Translations under genes and position numbers: made by a program
Assembly (NCBI GenBank): GCA_021234155.1
Contig: JAJEKV010000170.1
Location: 939,743 to 1,003,742, forward strand
DNA: 64,000 bases
Source of the DNA: Isoetes taiwanensis
Lineage: Eukaryota > Streptophyta > Lycopodiopsida > Isoetales > Isoetaceae
Reading direction: 5' to 3'
Shown here: positions 11,866 through 23,600 of the stretch, one piece after another
Layout: every line of letters starts with the position of its first letter
How positions within the stretch are numbered: the stretch's first letter is position 1
Notes under the pieces: model-generated
Database searches by the model: none
What the model saw: the letters and a program-made list of their open reading frames with translations, nothing else
Told to the model about the DNA's origin: nothing

Positions 11866-14800
11866 TTTTAAATATTCCATTGATTTATTTAGATGATAGT
11901 AAACCCTACAACCAAATTTCATAAATGCCAAGGCGTGCATAACACTGCCACCGCAGGAAACCTTTACGGATCGCATAACACAAATGTTCAACCTTTATGT
12001 AAGGAGTAGGCAAAAAGCATCAAAACGTTGCGGCTACATTGGAAAACTCTATTGGGAAACTACGTTTAATTGAAACCATTAGGAAACTCGCCAACCAAAT
12101 TAAAAAACGAAAACTTCTTGCAAAAACTCAATGGTGTCACCTTTGCCTTCTTCAAATCGACCATAAAAGAAAAATGGCCCAACTTCAACACACGAATTCA
12201 AATTAAGCATGCGGTTTTAAGATATCCAATCAAATTTAGCAATTTTTAAGATAACCAAATCAAGTTTACATTGACATACAAAATGTAATACCTCTGTACA
12301 GATCGAAAGATGGCACCTCCTACCAGTTTTTGCCTCTAGCAACCTCATCTAAAAACCATACACATAAGTCAATATGTGTTAAAAATAACCCGGTCATAAA
12401 TAAGCCCATTCCTCACCTTACAATTTGCTTTTGAGTACTAAAACCAAGGGGTTTTGCGGTTTCTTCAATCTTTCATATTATTTCTTTGGTCATGCATCTA
12501 ATGTAAAATGGGTTTCCGGCTTAGATCTTCCCTATAATCACCACAAATGGAATTCATCTTTATTGATAAGCTACCATAAAACTTGCATAAAGAGACTTGT
12601 TGCTTACTGTTGCTTTTTAGAACAGACCGAGAGATCTAGCCTTGAAAACATTGAAATAAGCTCAAAAGTGTTTACAATATTGACAATTCTCCTCCTTGTC
12701 CAAAGCATTGCCATGTCTTTGAAATACATGCAATTCATGTCAATAAACTTGATTGTTGATATTTTTAAATGCTTGACTGGCTACAACCAAGCATAAAATA
12801 ACAATAGTTCCTCTGAAATCAAAATTAATACACTCACAATGGCTCTCCAACATGCAAGATGTTGTCGTATGAGGTCCAGTTTCATCATTCTCCTGCCCAG
12901 AATATGAAAATGAAATAAATAAGAAAGATGTTTCGCAAAAGCCAAACCATATGTACTCATTGTCCACACAAAAATAGAAGAAAAGAAACACATAGTTGAA
13001 TTATCATGCGTAGAAACCAGTATGTGTGCCCATTTTACTCCAATACCATGGGCTGAAGGAAGAAAGTCGCATCCAGATAGAACAAATATACCTGCAAAAT
13101 GAATATTTGAACAATCATCCAAAGCTCACAGATGTAACACGGGAGTATGAAATATATAATAAAGAAACAAAATATACCCGTAAACAAAATGTTGGGAACA
13201 ATTATGAAATGTTGACTGGCACTTTAAAACCTGGGAAAAATATAAAATAACAGAAGAAATCATCGCATGCACAATGAAGTAGGCCATAAACTAAGAGAAT
13301 CCTGGAACATTGAAACAGAAGCAAAACGCAAAGATATTAATCTCCAGTGGTTACCTAAAGAAAGCACTGCTTGAAGCAGTTGATTCACTGCAGGGTATTA
13401 AAGAGTGGCTAAAATTCGCCAAATGGCTATTTTTTAGACTTTTAGTCAAATCTTGTGGCTAAAGTTAATAAAGATCATTTTTTGAAGAAAAAAATAATTT
13501 AGCCATTCCAAAAGAGAAAAAATTTGGACACTTAGAGTTTAGCCAGGATTGGCTACATCATGGCATACTGAATCGCCTTCTTTGAAGCTGATTATATGCA
13601 CCCTGATCAATTCAAATAGCCATGTTGAATCCATTCAGAGACCTTTTTAATTTAGGAATCGTCATTAGCTATATCAATCATGCTTTGATGGATATTGAAT
13701 TTGAATCTATAAGTCGTTTAGGTTAAAGATTATGAAGAATGTTACGTAGTGAGCATTTTAAGCTCTAAGTAATAGTGTTTTATTCTTGCAACAAGTTAGC
13801 CATTTAGATGCATTTGACCCCGACATAAATATGTGTGTTCCCTCAAATGGTATTGTGAATTGTACTTTGAATCTTTGTTATTGTTTTTGTAATGGAAGCA
13901 TATTGAATCAGTTGTCATTCATGTGATAAGGAATGCTCAGAATTTGAAGTTAAATAGTTGCACTTTAGCCACCAACCAAGAAAAAATCGCCAATATAAGA
14001 ATTTCGTAACATATAAATTTTACATTTTAGCCAAATGGGAAGATAACAAAAGGGTTTTATTTTATCAAATTTCGCCTAATAAAAATTTATGAACTTTTAT
14101 TTTCAAAGGTTTAGCCAACCTTAATTTGAATAGAAAAACATTTAGGACCCTTAAAATTTACCCTGGATTCACTGGCTCCAAAAACCCTATGTCTGGACAT
14201 CAAAAGACTTTGCCACTCAGCTGCAACTAACTCAGCTCAAAATCAAATGCAATTCCGGCAAAACAAAATGGAAAAGAGGAACATTTACACCTTCTAGAGC
14301 GAAAGACAAAAAGAATCATACGACCAATTGCGAGGAAAAATCTTTGGAAACCACGAGACCAAATTGCATGATATTTGAAGGATGTGCGCTGAAGCTGCCA
14401 CGTTATTTTTCTCGCGGCATGGTTGCGTAAAACGTTTTACCTTGAAGCTTCAACCCATTGAAGCATCTGTCCATTCCTATCGGGCTCTAACACTTGCAAA
14501 GCAAATAACCAACGGAGAAATCAGCTTAAAAGCCTTCTTTTATACACCAAACGAAAAAACACATCCGACGACTTGCGGGGAGGGCCAAATCCATTTCCGA
14601 AAGAAATATTACTGGAAAAACCATGTCCCATTTGCAAGGATGTGGGAAAACCGAAAGTGTTGTCCGAGAAGTCATTTGATGTATTCAAGCTTGAAAACTT
14701 GAACCAACGAACCTTCTAGGCATTCGTTTGCAAGATTTTGTCTAAATCCTAAACAACATTTTGCATTGTCTTTCAAGAAGACCTTCAAATAACAATTTCT

Positions 14801-15280
14801 TTTGCCGCCCGGTATGGCGGCTTGCATTTGAAGTATATGCACAAATAAATACGCCATCGGACCTTCCGCTATGAATCTGGTAAATGTGTGTTTTGGAGCT
14901 CAAATGCTGGCCATGGAATGAAGGAGCCGGATAATCCACGCCGAGCAAAGAAAAAACGCCACTGCTTGAAAAAAAGGCGGAAGGAAAATTTTGCGTAAAA
15001 CCGAAACAATGAAACTTCTAAAGCTTTGAAAGTTAGATCATTTGTTGAGAACGCCGGGGACATCCGAGCTTCCATCTTGTGCATTGGCTATCACGGTGGA
15101 CCTCCATCGCCCCGAAGGAGCTATTCTTGACGAACCTTTACCTCCATGTTTGAAATAGAGCGGACTAAAAAGAAAATGTGCATAAGGGGGAAAAATGGTA
15201 TTTTACGAGAAAGGGATGCGGCGTTCCATGCGGTACCACAGGCACAACTACCAACACCTTCCCATTTTAAAAAGAAGATA
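11866..15280. other. Spacer between the direct repeats
   Basis: No gene is supported. Plus-strand ORFs at 12425-12796 and 14382-14702 and minus-strand ORFs at 12740-13122 lack domains and overlap one another. The central part, 13403-14135, has inverted-repeat character and is listed separately. Confidence 0.4.
13403..14135. mobile_element. Possible MITE with long imperfect inverted ends
   Basis: The left end has repeated TGGCTAAA and TTCGCCAAA words. The right end has the complements TTTAGCCA and TTTCGCC in reverse order. This suggests an AT-rich foldback element of about 730 bases with arms of 100-200 bases. The match is loose and no target-site duplication was found. Confidence 0.3.
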
Positions 15281-15426
15281 TTCTATCATACGGATCGGGA
15301 TCGGTCGAGCAGGGATGAGTCGAGTCAAGAGGATGAGGATCGGGACCCCCCTCCTAAGTGGGGGAATCAAGTCGAGCTATAAACTAAGGAGAAGGGCCCT
15401 TAAATAAAAAATGGGTTTCCCCGTCT

Positions 15427-15899
15427 ATGGCTACTTACCTCGTCGAGGCATTTGCTCCAATTGATACAACCTACTTGGAGCTTCATGTTGGAGGTTATAT
15501 TGCACGAGAGGCTCTTATGGGTGTTAGAAGATGTCACCGCTTTGTGAGTGATGAGCGACCAAAGACTTTCTTGAACCATTCCTCATGCATGTGCTTGCCA
15601 AATCTCCTAAAGGCCCTTATGGCAACCTGAAATCATCAGCAATCAAAAGTCTCGTAGACTTGTCCAATTCGAAAGTGGGCGATGGTTACGGTGAGGGAAC
15701 TAGTAATCTGCAAACTGATAAGGAAAGCAATGAACAACTAACTGCTAAACTGGCTGCTCAAAGAAATGTGATCGCGGCGAACATGGGGAATATCCTTGCC
15801 TCCCTTCAGGGTGATGCAAGCAACAATAGAGTGGATTCACAGGTTAACAATGAACTAATTAGATGGGGTAACGGCCGAAGGCAACCAAAGCGACTCTAG
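15427..15899 (+). pseudogene. Unknown conserved segment, copy 2
   Basis: Two overlapping frames join naturally: 15427-15630 (starts MATYLVEAFAPIDTT) and 15585-15899 (starts MHVLAKSPKGPYGNL). The second part is hydrophilic, rich in Asn, Ser, Gln and Asp, with a low-complexity centre. A one-base shift near 15560 separates them. The preceding frame at 15146-15382 is Asp/Arg/Ser-rich. I do not recognise the family. It lies directly upstream of the palindrome-rich intron and FCP1-like exon in both repeat copies, so it is probably part of the same gene. Confidence 0.4.
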
Positions 15900-16069
15900 T
15901 GATTCCACGGTTTGCCAAATCAATAGTAAAATAATGTCAGGTTGAAGGGCCTTGTGGAACTAATAGTAGAAAATAACAATTCTAACAATCGGAGAAGAGC
16001 CCACGGCGATTAAGGGTGGCGAAAAGGGAGAATGGCCAAAGCGGCAAAATGGCCCGAAGATGATAGGTA

Positions 16070-16296
16070 TGGCCTTGCCCACGAAATCGCGCCACGCGTG
16101 ATTTAATTTGTATTACCTTTGAATTAAATCGCGCCTCGCGTGCTTTGATTATTTTTCGTTGTCAAACTAAATCACGCCGAGCGCGTTTTGGTTAAGACTA
16201 TCTCAAATCACGCTTGGCGCGTTTGTATTGTTTGTGTTATCGTATCTTCTTTGACCGATACATGTTTGATGTTTCAGCTTCCATTGCGTTTCTAAG
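16070..16296 (+). repeat. Probable intron with palindromic motifs, copy 2
   Basis: A candidate donor, GATAGGTATGG, lies near 16058 and an acceptor, TTTCTAAG, ends at 16296. Between them are GCGCCACGCGTGATTTAA, GCGCCTCGCGTG, ATCACGCCGAGCGCG and ATCACGCTTGGCGCG at roughly even spacing. This is the same motif family as at 8.4-8.6 kb. Confidence 0.5.
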
Positions 16297-16912
16297 AAGG
16301 TTGTGGTGTTCGACCTAAACGGAGTCCTTTGCAAGACTTTTCCGAAAAATAAAGTGGCTAGAGATCAGTTTCATCAGACACCAGTAGAATCAAACACCAA
16401 GTGGATCTATCCGCGGCCGCACTTGAAGGAGATGCTAGATGAGGCATTCAGGTTATTTCGAGTTGGTATTTGGTCATCCATGGAACTAAGGAACATCAAG
16501 GATACTTTGGAGGCCTTTGGAAATGCATAGACATTGGTTGACCTTTTGGGATCAAAACAAATGTGTGAAGTTCACTAATCCCAAGGATCCAACAAAACCT
16601 ATCTTCATCAAACACTTGAGTAACATGATGGACCGAACTTGGTATCGAGAATAAGGATGATATAATCATAGTGGATGATGATGCTCTCAAATGCTTCTAC
16701 AATCAAACGCAGTTCCCTAATCCACCATCTTACGATCCAAAAACTTTTACGACAAATGATTTTCTCGGTGAAGTTTGTGTCTATTATGCATAATTTGGCT
16801 ATGGGGATGACCGGTGGGTGAAGTGTTAGATTCATACCCGGAACTAGATAGAACGGTGACATGGAACCACACCTTGTTAAATACGTTGGAAAAACATGGA
16901 TTGATCCCTTAA
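16297..16912 (+). pseudogene. FCP1/NIF-type HAD phosphatase exon, copy 2
   Basis: The exon starts after an acceptor AG at 16295-16296 and reads KVVVFDLNGVL, the HAD nucleophile motif in the DLNG form used by many plant FCP1-like proteins. It continues through PRPHLKEMLDEAF and FRVGIWSSMELRNIKDTLEAF, typical of the FCP1 homology domain. After a stop or shift near 16528 it resumes in other frames with WDQNKCVKFTNPKDP, KPIFIKHLSNMM, IENKDDIIIVDDDALKC (conserved Lys and late Asp pair) and NPPSYDP. The C-terminus reads RTVTWNHTLLNTLEKHGLIP before TAA (16910-16912). Two or three frameshifts make it a pseudogene as written. The family is clear from the order of motifs. The DLNG form replaces the second catalytic Asp by Asn. 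Confidence 0.75.
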
Positions 16913-17243
16913 TGTTTTATTGGAATATATGATATTTTTGTATGATATTTGTGCCATGTATCGATAATTTCAGTCCGGAATTGCCTCGCAAAATAATGCA
17001 ATGTGTTATTATCAAACCTAATATTATCATCTAAATGCTCTTCAATTTTGGTCTCATCTATGTTAGCAACTTGCTCTTCATTTTGCATATTTCAATTAAG
17101 CATATGAAGCGTCACCGTGAATCGCAACCTTATGTTATTTTTGAAGTCCAAAAAAAAATTAAAAAAAACAAAAACCCCCTAGAAGACAACAGCAGGTTGG
17201 CGTGATTTTGGAGTTGACATAATCCCAATTTAAGGATGATCTT

Positions 17244-19157
17244 TTCATCTCATTAGTGATAACTGGTGATGCCTCTTTCCTATTGTTCTAGGTGTCTAAC
17301 ATGATGAAGCCCTTGAAGGCACTTTCACTTGCATGGTCTTCTTACTTAACCATGCTAAACTGTATGGTAACATTTGTGCGGGATGCATATGAGGTATATG
17401 CTGATGAAAGATTGATTATATACTTGGACCAAGGAGTTGCATGTTGCCTTTACCAAGTTTTACATTAATGGCAAGTGCCATGTTACACCAATGGCAGAAG
17501 CCATTCTATGCCAGTTGGCTGAAAACATTTCTATGCCACTTGGCAATAATCTGGAATACATGGATAAAGATGTCAGTGTAATGCTCAAATACACTACTTT
17601 GGAGTGAATTTTCAAGGTAATGTTCTACTACAAATGGCAAATGCAGTAATAAAGGTATGTTCCTGCAATCCTTCATATATTAGATATAAGGCTAAGTAAT
17701 TATAGGTATGGCATTACCCCTACTGTAATGGTAGGGTTTTGCCATCCCTATAATTACAGGTCTACAAATAGGGGTTATATCATACTCTACAGAAGGTGGT
17801 AGGGTTTTTTTTATTTAATTATGTGATATAGCTTCAAATTCCAAGATGATGATGAATTGTGGCCTAATTTTGCTTTGCTCTCATTGTTACATGGAATCTC
17901 GGGCCGAGATACAGAAGATGTGTAGCATTAAGTCTAGTTTTCTTAGACTGCACTATAACATTGACACATATGGTGTGTAAAGAAATGTTGAGACCTAATC
18001 CACGTATTTGGATTTCACATTTTAGATTAAAATTTAGGGCATTGGTGCCACCGTGAAAATTTTAGGGTTGGATTTTGGATTTTTCCTTCCCTCATTTTCC
18101 TTGCCAATTCGGCGGCAGAGTCCTCAATTTTGGTTTAAGCTTGATCCTGCTCCAATGCTTTTAGCATGCATGTGATGCTTCTGATAAGGGTCTCCATTTG
18201 TCTATAGGCTTTTCTATGAAGCACAAATCTGTGCTAGGAGCTTCTAGAGTTCAGATCTAAAACGTTTTTTAGAAGCAAAGGCTCTGTAAACAGTTCTTGT
18301 GCAGGCTTTGTCACGATTGATCCGAAAATGGCAGATGCTTTAGCATTTCCAATGAGATGTTGTAGCATTTCTGATGTTAGTATAAAAGGAGAGCCATCTC
18401 TTGCATATATGCGTAAAAATACCTCTGCATTTATGGCTTTTGATTCAAGCATGATGAAATGGCCGGTGCAATGTTGTCCCCGTGATCACGTTAAAATGCG
18501 TTTTGGACGTATTTTTGAAAAAATACGTATTTTATACAATCATTGCTTAAAGTGCTTAAAAAATGTTTTTAAAAAAATTGAAAAAAGCTTAAATATAACA
18601 AATTATGCAATATAAACACAAATAGATTTGTTGGAAAGTTGGTTAGCATGTTTGTTTGTTATCCGGGAGGCCCAGTTCGAATCCTCTTGGTGTGAGATTG
18701 AGTCTATTTTGAGAAAACAAAGATTCTGCATTTTTGAAAAAAGCATTAAGCGTATTTTTAAAAATACGTGTATTGCCCGTCTGTGCGGGAGGGTACGTAT
18801 GCATTTTTAAAAAATACGCGATATTTGAACAACACTGGGCCGGTGCTGGAGCTGTTGCATGAACTAGGTTCTTCTGGCTTTAATGGCAGTCCAGTGTATT
18901 GTCTGCACTGTTTCCTAACAAAAAAAACTCGCCACGAATGGACCCTTAAGTCTGATATGGATTCTGGACAAAAGAACATCAGGTTTGAGTCTCTTATATA
19001 TGCTTGTGCAAATATTTCTTGGTTAATGGGCAAGCTGAGCTACTAACGCGATTCGCTTCATGGCTTGGGCAGAAAAAAAATGGAACGAATGAAATTTTTG
19101 CAGACATGCATGAGCTTATATGCTAGGAATTTTAGGGTCAGCAAAACGTAATGCATG
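17244..19157. other. Intergenic DNA, no gene supported
   Basis: ORFs here (for example 18234-18615 and 18758-19046) overlap on both strands and show no domains. A small AT-palindrome segment with a tRNA-like box is described separately. Confidence 0.45.
18485..18835. mobile_element. Possible small element with AT palindromes and a B-box-like site
   Basis: The segment is bounded by repeats of the word AAATACG. CGTATTTTTAAAAATACG near 18749 is a perfect palindrome, and GTATTTTTGAAAAAATAC near 18509 is nearly one. Inside, near 18673, AGTTCGAATCC matches the RNA polymerase III B box in 10 of 11 positions, and GTTGGTTAGC upstream loosely resembles an A box. No full tRNA fold can be formed. It may be a decayed tRNA-derived SINE or a MITE. 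Confidence 0.25.
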
Positions 19158-19589
19158 TCAAATCAATAAAATCATTTCGTACTCGAGAATATCATGCCAC
19201 ACTTTATCCCATAATATTATTCCCATAATAATAGAATGAGCCAAATATACACCCAGGCCATTAGCCATAGAAACCAAGAAATCAGGCACCATCAGATCAG
19301 GAGGAAGATCCTGAATCTGGAACCAACACGGGATTTTAACCGCTGTCAAAGAACTGGTGGACATTGCTGGAGTATAATACTGATACAACACATATGATTC
19401 ACCCAAAGTATCCACCCCCTGACTAACCAATTGCCGCACGGAAGATTCAGCCTCAAACATGATTATGAAAAAAATATTTGGTAGGAATTTCAGAGACTGA
19501 TACCTGGGCAAACCAATCCGCCTCAGATGTCTAGCAAGCCAAGAGCTAAACCTCCTCGTGTCCAATATGTAACCCGTGAAGTAGCCCAA
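19158..19589 (-). pseudogene. L1 ORF1 fragment (DUF4283-like)
   Basis: This 143-codon minus-strand frame has the layout of the DUF4283 domain at the start of plant L1 ORF1: a hydrophobic FFIIMFEAES block, then PCWFQIQDLPPDLMVPDFLV, which matches the usual W-x-x-(I/L)-x-x-(L)-P signature, then MANGLGVYL. It faces away from the plus-strand L1 that follows. It could be the inverted 5' end of that element, as in L1 twin priming, or a separate insertion. Its more AT-rich base use differs from the downstream L1, which favours separate origins. Confidence 0.6.
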
Positions 19590-20379
19590 TCTTTAAAAAT
19601 GAAACTAGATTCTCAATGGTCCGAACATGCCCGGTATGATCAATATCTATCCATGGAGTCTCTGGAAGTCAAATGTGTGATGATCCTCCACAAATTTGAG
19701 CCTCTTGAACACGGGCAGTCCTACACTCAAGAGCCTTGCGGCAGATCTTATCCAAAAACCCCTACCGAGTGATGCGAGCAACAAGTGTCATTACTCACGC
19801 CGGGCAAGACAGGGGAGTTGGGGCTCTGCAGCCACACACCACCTGAGAGGTATCGGGGGGGCACCCGGGAGGCTATTGTGCGGTCCCCAAGATCCGTGTT
19901 GCTCGCCGCTTTGCTGCGGCCCACCCACTTGTCTTCCGGTCGCGTAGTGGTCCCCGGCATTTTCTCTTCGATTGAAGACTTTGAATGGCTTTGAGATCCG
20001 TGGATGTTTCCATCTATTGTCTTTTGCCATCGACCTTGTTGATGATCTTCTTTGGTCTTTGGTGATGTGGTAGGGGTTGCGATTGCTTGCGAGGGCCGGG
20101 ATTCCTTTGTTCCCGAGGCAACAGCGGAGGACTTAATTGGTGCGAAGAGTGGAGTTGGACGAGGTGGTGGTGTGGTTGGGAGAGGTGGTGTGGACGCAGG
20201 CCGGGCGTGGCTTGCTGCTGGCCGCCCATTGGATGGCGGGGGGCTAGGGGATGTGGTGGCTCGGGGGAGGGCTCGGATGATGATTTTGGTTGTGGCTAGG
20301 TCTTGAGGACAGGGGCTGTGGAAGGGGCTGGTGATCCCCTCTTTGGGGATGTTCGGTAGCGGTATGTGATGAGCATGAG

Positions 20380-20601
20380 GTGGCTGGAGCAGCCCGGTTG
20401 GAGGTAGAGACTAGTGTGGCCCATGACTCTATGGAAACGCTTGGGGGACTTCCAACACGTGTTGGAAGTGGAGTGTCACGTATAACGGCTGTGGATCACT
20501 TTGCTGTGATTAATCCTCTGGCTCTAGATGATGACTATGTGGAGTTGGCCGATGGCCTGGTGGGTAGGCATGTGGGGCTTGACACTTCTCCTCCGGGATG
20601 A
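20380..20601 (+). pseudogene. L1 ORF1 C-terminal part
   Basis: A frame of 73 codons with acidic and Val/Gly-rich content. It ends in TGA at 20599-20601, which overlaps the ATG of ORF2 (20598-20600) as ATGA. An ORF1/ORF2 junction of this type places it as the tail of ORF1. No CCHC knuckle is visible upstream, so that part is lost or scrambled. Confidence 0.45.
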
Positions 20602-23600
20602 ATAGGTCGATCCTCAGTTGGAATGTGCGGGGGGTGCGGTCCTCTAGTAGTAAGAGGGCCCGTGTTTCTTTGGCACCGGCGATTGCGTCCCGATATTATT
20701 TGCATTGAGGAGCATAAGTGTCACGAGGTGATATGTCTAGGCTCATGAATATGGTTGGTAGGCAGTTTGTTTCTATTGCTTCTTCTTCTGGGCAGACTAG
20801 TGGGGGTCCTCTTATTGCTTGGAGGATGGATGTGCGGGTCACCTACTCTGCAGCCCAGGCGGAGTTTGGTCGGTGGGCAATAATTAAGTGGTTGGAGGGA
20901 GGGCAAGAGTGGGGATTGTTAATGTTTATGCCCCTAATCCCAGCCTTCTGTTGGGGGTGCTATGGGCCACGATCAGGAATAAGTTGTGAGCCCTTGGTGG
21001 GTTCTGCGAGTCATTTGGTTCTTTGGGGGACTTCAATATGGTAGAGCGAGTAGAGGATAAATTTCTGGTTACAACACCCGAGGTTGTGCATGGGTTTGAG
21101 AGGGACCCCATGCGTAGATGTCTCGTTTGTTGCGGGATTTGGCCTTGGTTGAGGTCCACAGGGGACTTGTCTTTCACCTATTGTAATAGGCCAGATTGGG
21201 CCGGGCGGAAGCGTGTCGCGAGGCATGACGGTGTTATGCTTCCCCATGCAAATGGATGATGTGCCCTCTTTATGTTGGAGGAACATTACTGTCTACCTCC
21301 ATTTCTGATCATTACCCTCGGGTTGTGTCCAAATCGGTGTGGTTGCCTCTCGGCCCTCTAGGGCAAGGTGTTCGCTTTGAACACCCTACCGGCCGCGTCG
21401 GATTTCGGCCCGGTGCGAGTTGTGGCTTGATACCTTTTCATCTCTGAAGGGTATGTCGATATGGTGGCTGCGTTAGCCAAGGTGAAGCGTTTTGCCAAGG
21501 TCTTTGGTAGGCAACATGTGCGGCGAGTGGCGGGGAGTTGCATGGTCTCTATCGAGGGAGTTGGAGAAGATTGAGGCGCCCACCTTCGATGGCATTAGGG
21601 AGAATCACGGTGTTGCAAAATGGTTAGTGCTTTCGGAGCGGGTTAAAGTCGCGAGGAGGCACATGATGTGAAGGCCCCCCACTTGGTTGAAGGAGGGGAC
21701 ACAAGTTCGTCGGTATTCTTGAGCGGCTAGGCGGCGGCGATATCAAAAGATCTATGGCGCCCCTTGCTTTGCCCGATGGCGCACTTTAGAGGATCCCGCT
21801 GATTTGCAGCGGTATCGCATGCTCATTTCTCGGGGTTTTTAGCGACAACCGCACTCTTCCCTATGGAGCGAGGAGATGCGGGGAGCTTGTTTTGAGAGTT
21901 GTTAAGCCATCTATTACGCCTCATCGGCAAAGATGAGAGCTTGGAGCAGGAGCTCTCTAGAGAGGATTTAAGCGGAGGCATGTATGTGCATGGCCAAGGA
22001 TAAATGTCCTAGGCTGGATGGCATCCCCGTGGAGTTCTTTCGGACTTATTGGGAGTGGGGCACAAGTCTGCGTACCAGTGTATCTTGAGTTGCTGCAGTC
22101 TTCTCAAATGGATAGGATCTTGAATACCGCATGCATTTCCCTGATTCCTAAGGTTAAGCAGCCTTCTACCATTAATGATTGGAGGCCTATCTCCTTGTTG
22201 TCCTCTGTGTGTATAAGATTATTGCGAAAGCCCCGGCGGAAGAAGTTGAAGCCCGGTGTTGACTTCTTCCATTAGTAAGGTGATGCTGGTTTGTTCCCGG
22301 AGGAACATTTTGACTAATGTTGCCGCAGCTTATGAGGGCCTTTATTGGGCTAGGAGAACAGGTCAAGGCATTGCCTATCTTAAGCTTGACTTTGCCAAAG
22401 CTTACGATATTGTCCGTTGGGAGTTCTTGTCTGCCATGATGTTAGCGTTGAATGTGGTCCACGCTTTCTGAGAGACGATCATGAAGGCAAGATAGGTCAG
22501 TAGCGGACTACGGTGGTGTGCGAGGCCCTCGCCTCCTTGCTTTTCTCCTTAGGCAGAGGGGTGCGTCAGGGGTGCCCTTTGGCGCCGTTTTTGTTTACAA
22601 TTGTGGCGGAGGCCCTGTCTCAGTTGTTTTTGGCTGCAGTGGAGGAGGGGGTGGTGGATGGGCTTCGGATGCAGGATGGTAGCCAGCAGATTATTAACCA
22701 GTTCGCCGATGACACTTTCCTCTTCTTGGTGGCAGAAGAGAGGAATCTGCGGATACTTTCTCCTCTGGCCTCGGGCATTCTTCCTTTGGATACTTTCTCC
22801 TTGGCCTCGGGCATTCTTCTTAATCGGGGTAAATGCTTTCAGCATTATGGGCTCACCGACTCGCCTCCCCCTTGTTTGGCTCTATTCCCTTGGAAGGTGC
22901 TTCCGTAATGTGTGTACTAAGTCATTGGGTATTCCCTTTGGAGGGATGTTTCCACTGGGGAGGGTGTGGGGCCCAGATTTTGCGGGGGTTGGCTTGAATA
23001 CCTCAATTGGTGGAAGGGTAGCAAGTTATAATTGGTGGAAGGGTAGCAAGTTATCCATGGCGGTAGGATCATCTGTTGCCAAGTCGATGCTTTGTAGCAC
23101 TCATGTGTATCAACATCTGCGATGTTAGCTCCTCGAGGGTAAGATACATCTGGGCTTTGGATAAGATTGTTCGAAATTTTGTGTGGGGCGGGGATGATGA
23201 AGGGGTTGTTAAAGTGGCTAGGTGGAAGTGTCTCCGTCCCCAGGAGGATGGGGGCTTTGGCCATTCGGATTTTGGCGGCTGAATAGTAAGGTGTTGGTCT
23301 CCAAGTTTGTTTGGAGCACCTCAGATGGAGCATCTTCTCCTGTGCGGCGTTGTTGTTGCGATCTCTTCGCCATTGTGTGGCATTTGGGCGGCCGATGCAT
23401 TGCATGTGGAGTTGCCACGGCACGCTGTTGTATGGTCTCCGCCTTTCCCACATGCATCCCCTTTTCTCCGCGGGGGTGTTAGCGTGCTTGGGATCATGTG
23501 CGTCGTGTGCTCTTCCAGCTAGATTATGCCTCGGTTTATCACCACTCTTCTCCTTTTTGTGGGTTCCTCTACCCCCCTGTGCACTTGCCCTTGGGCGCCA

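Larger units (their letters stand above)
15281..17243 (+). repeat. 2-kb direct repeat, copy 2
   Basis: The better preserved copy of the block at 9890-11865. Open reading frames are longer and splice signals are the same. Sequence between the two copies is not shared. Confidence 0.85.

Noticed and set aside
18640-18700. tRNA gene
   Set aside because: AGTTCGAATCC matches a B box, but the flanking bases do not pair into a T stem and no acceptor or anticodon stem can be drawn.
22549-22845. Minus-strand ORFs across L1 ORF2
   Set aside because: Antisense shadows of the RT region with repeated sequence.
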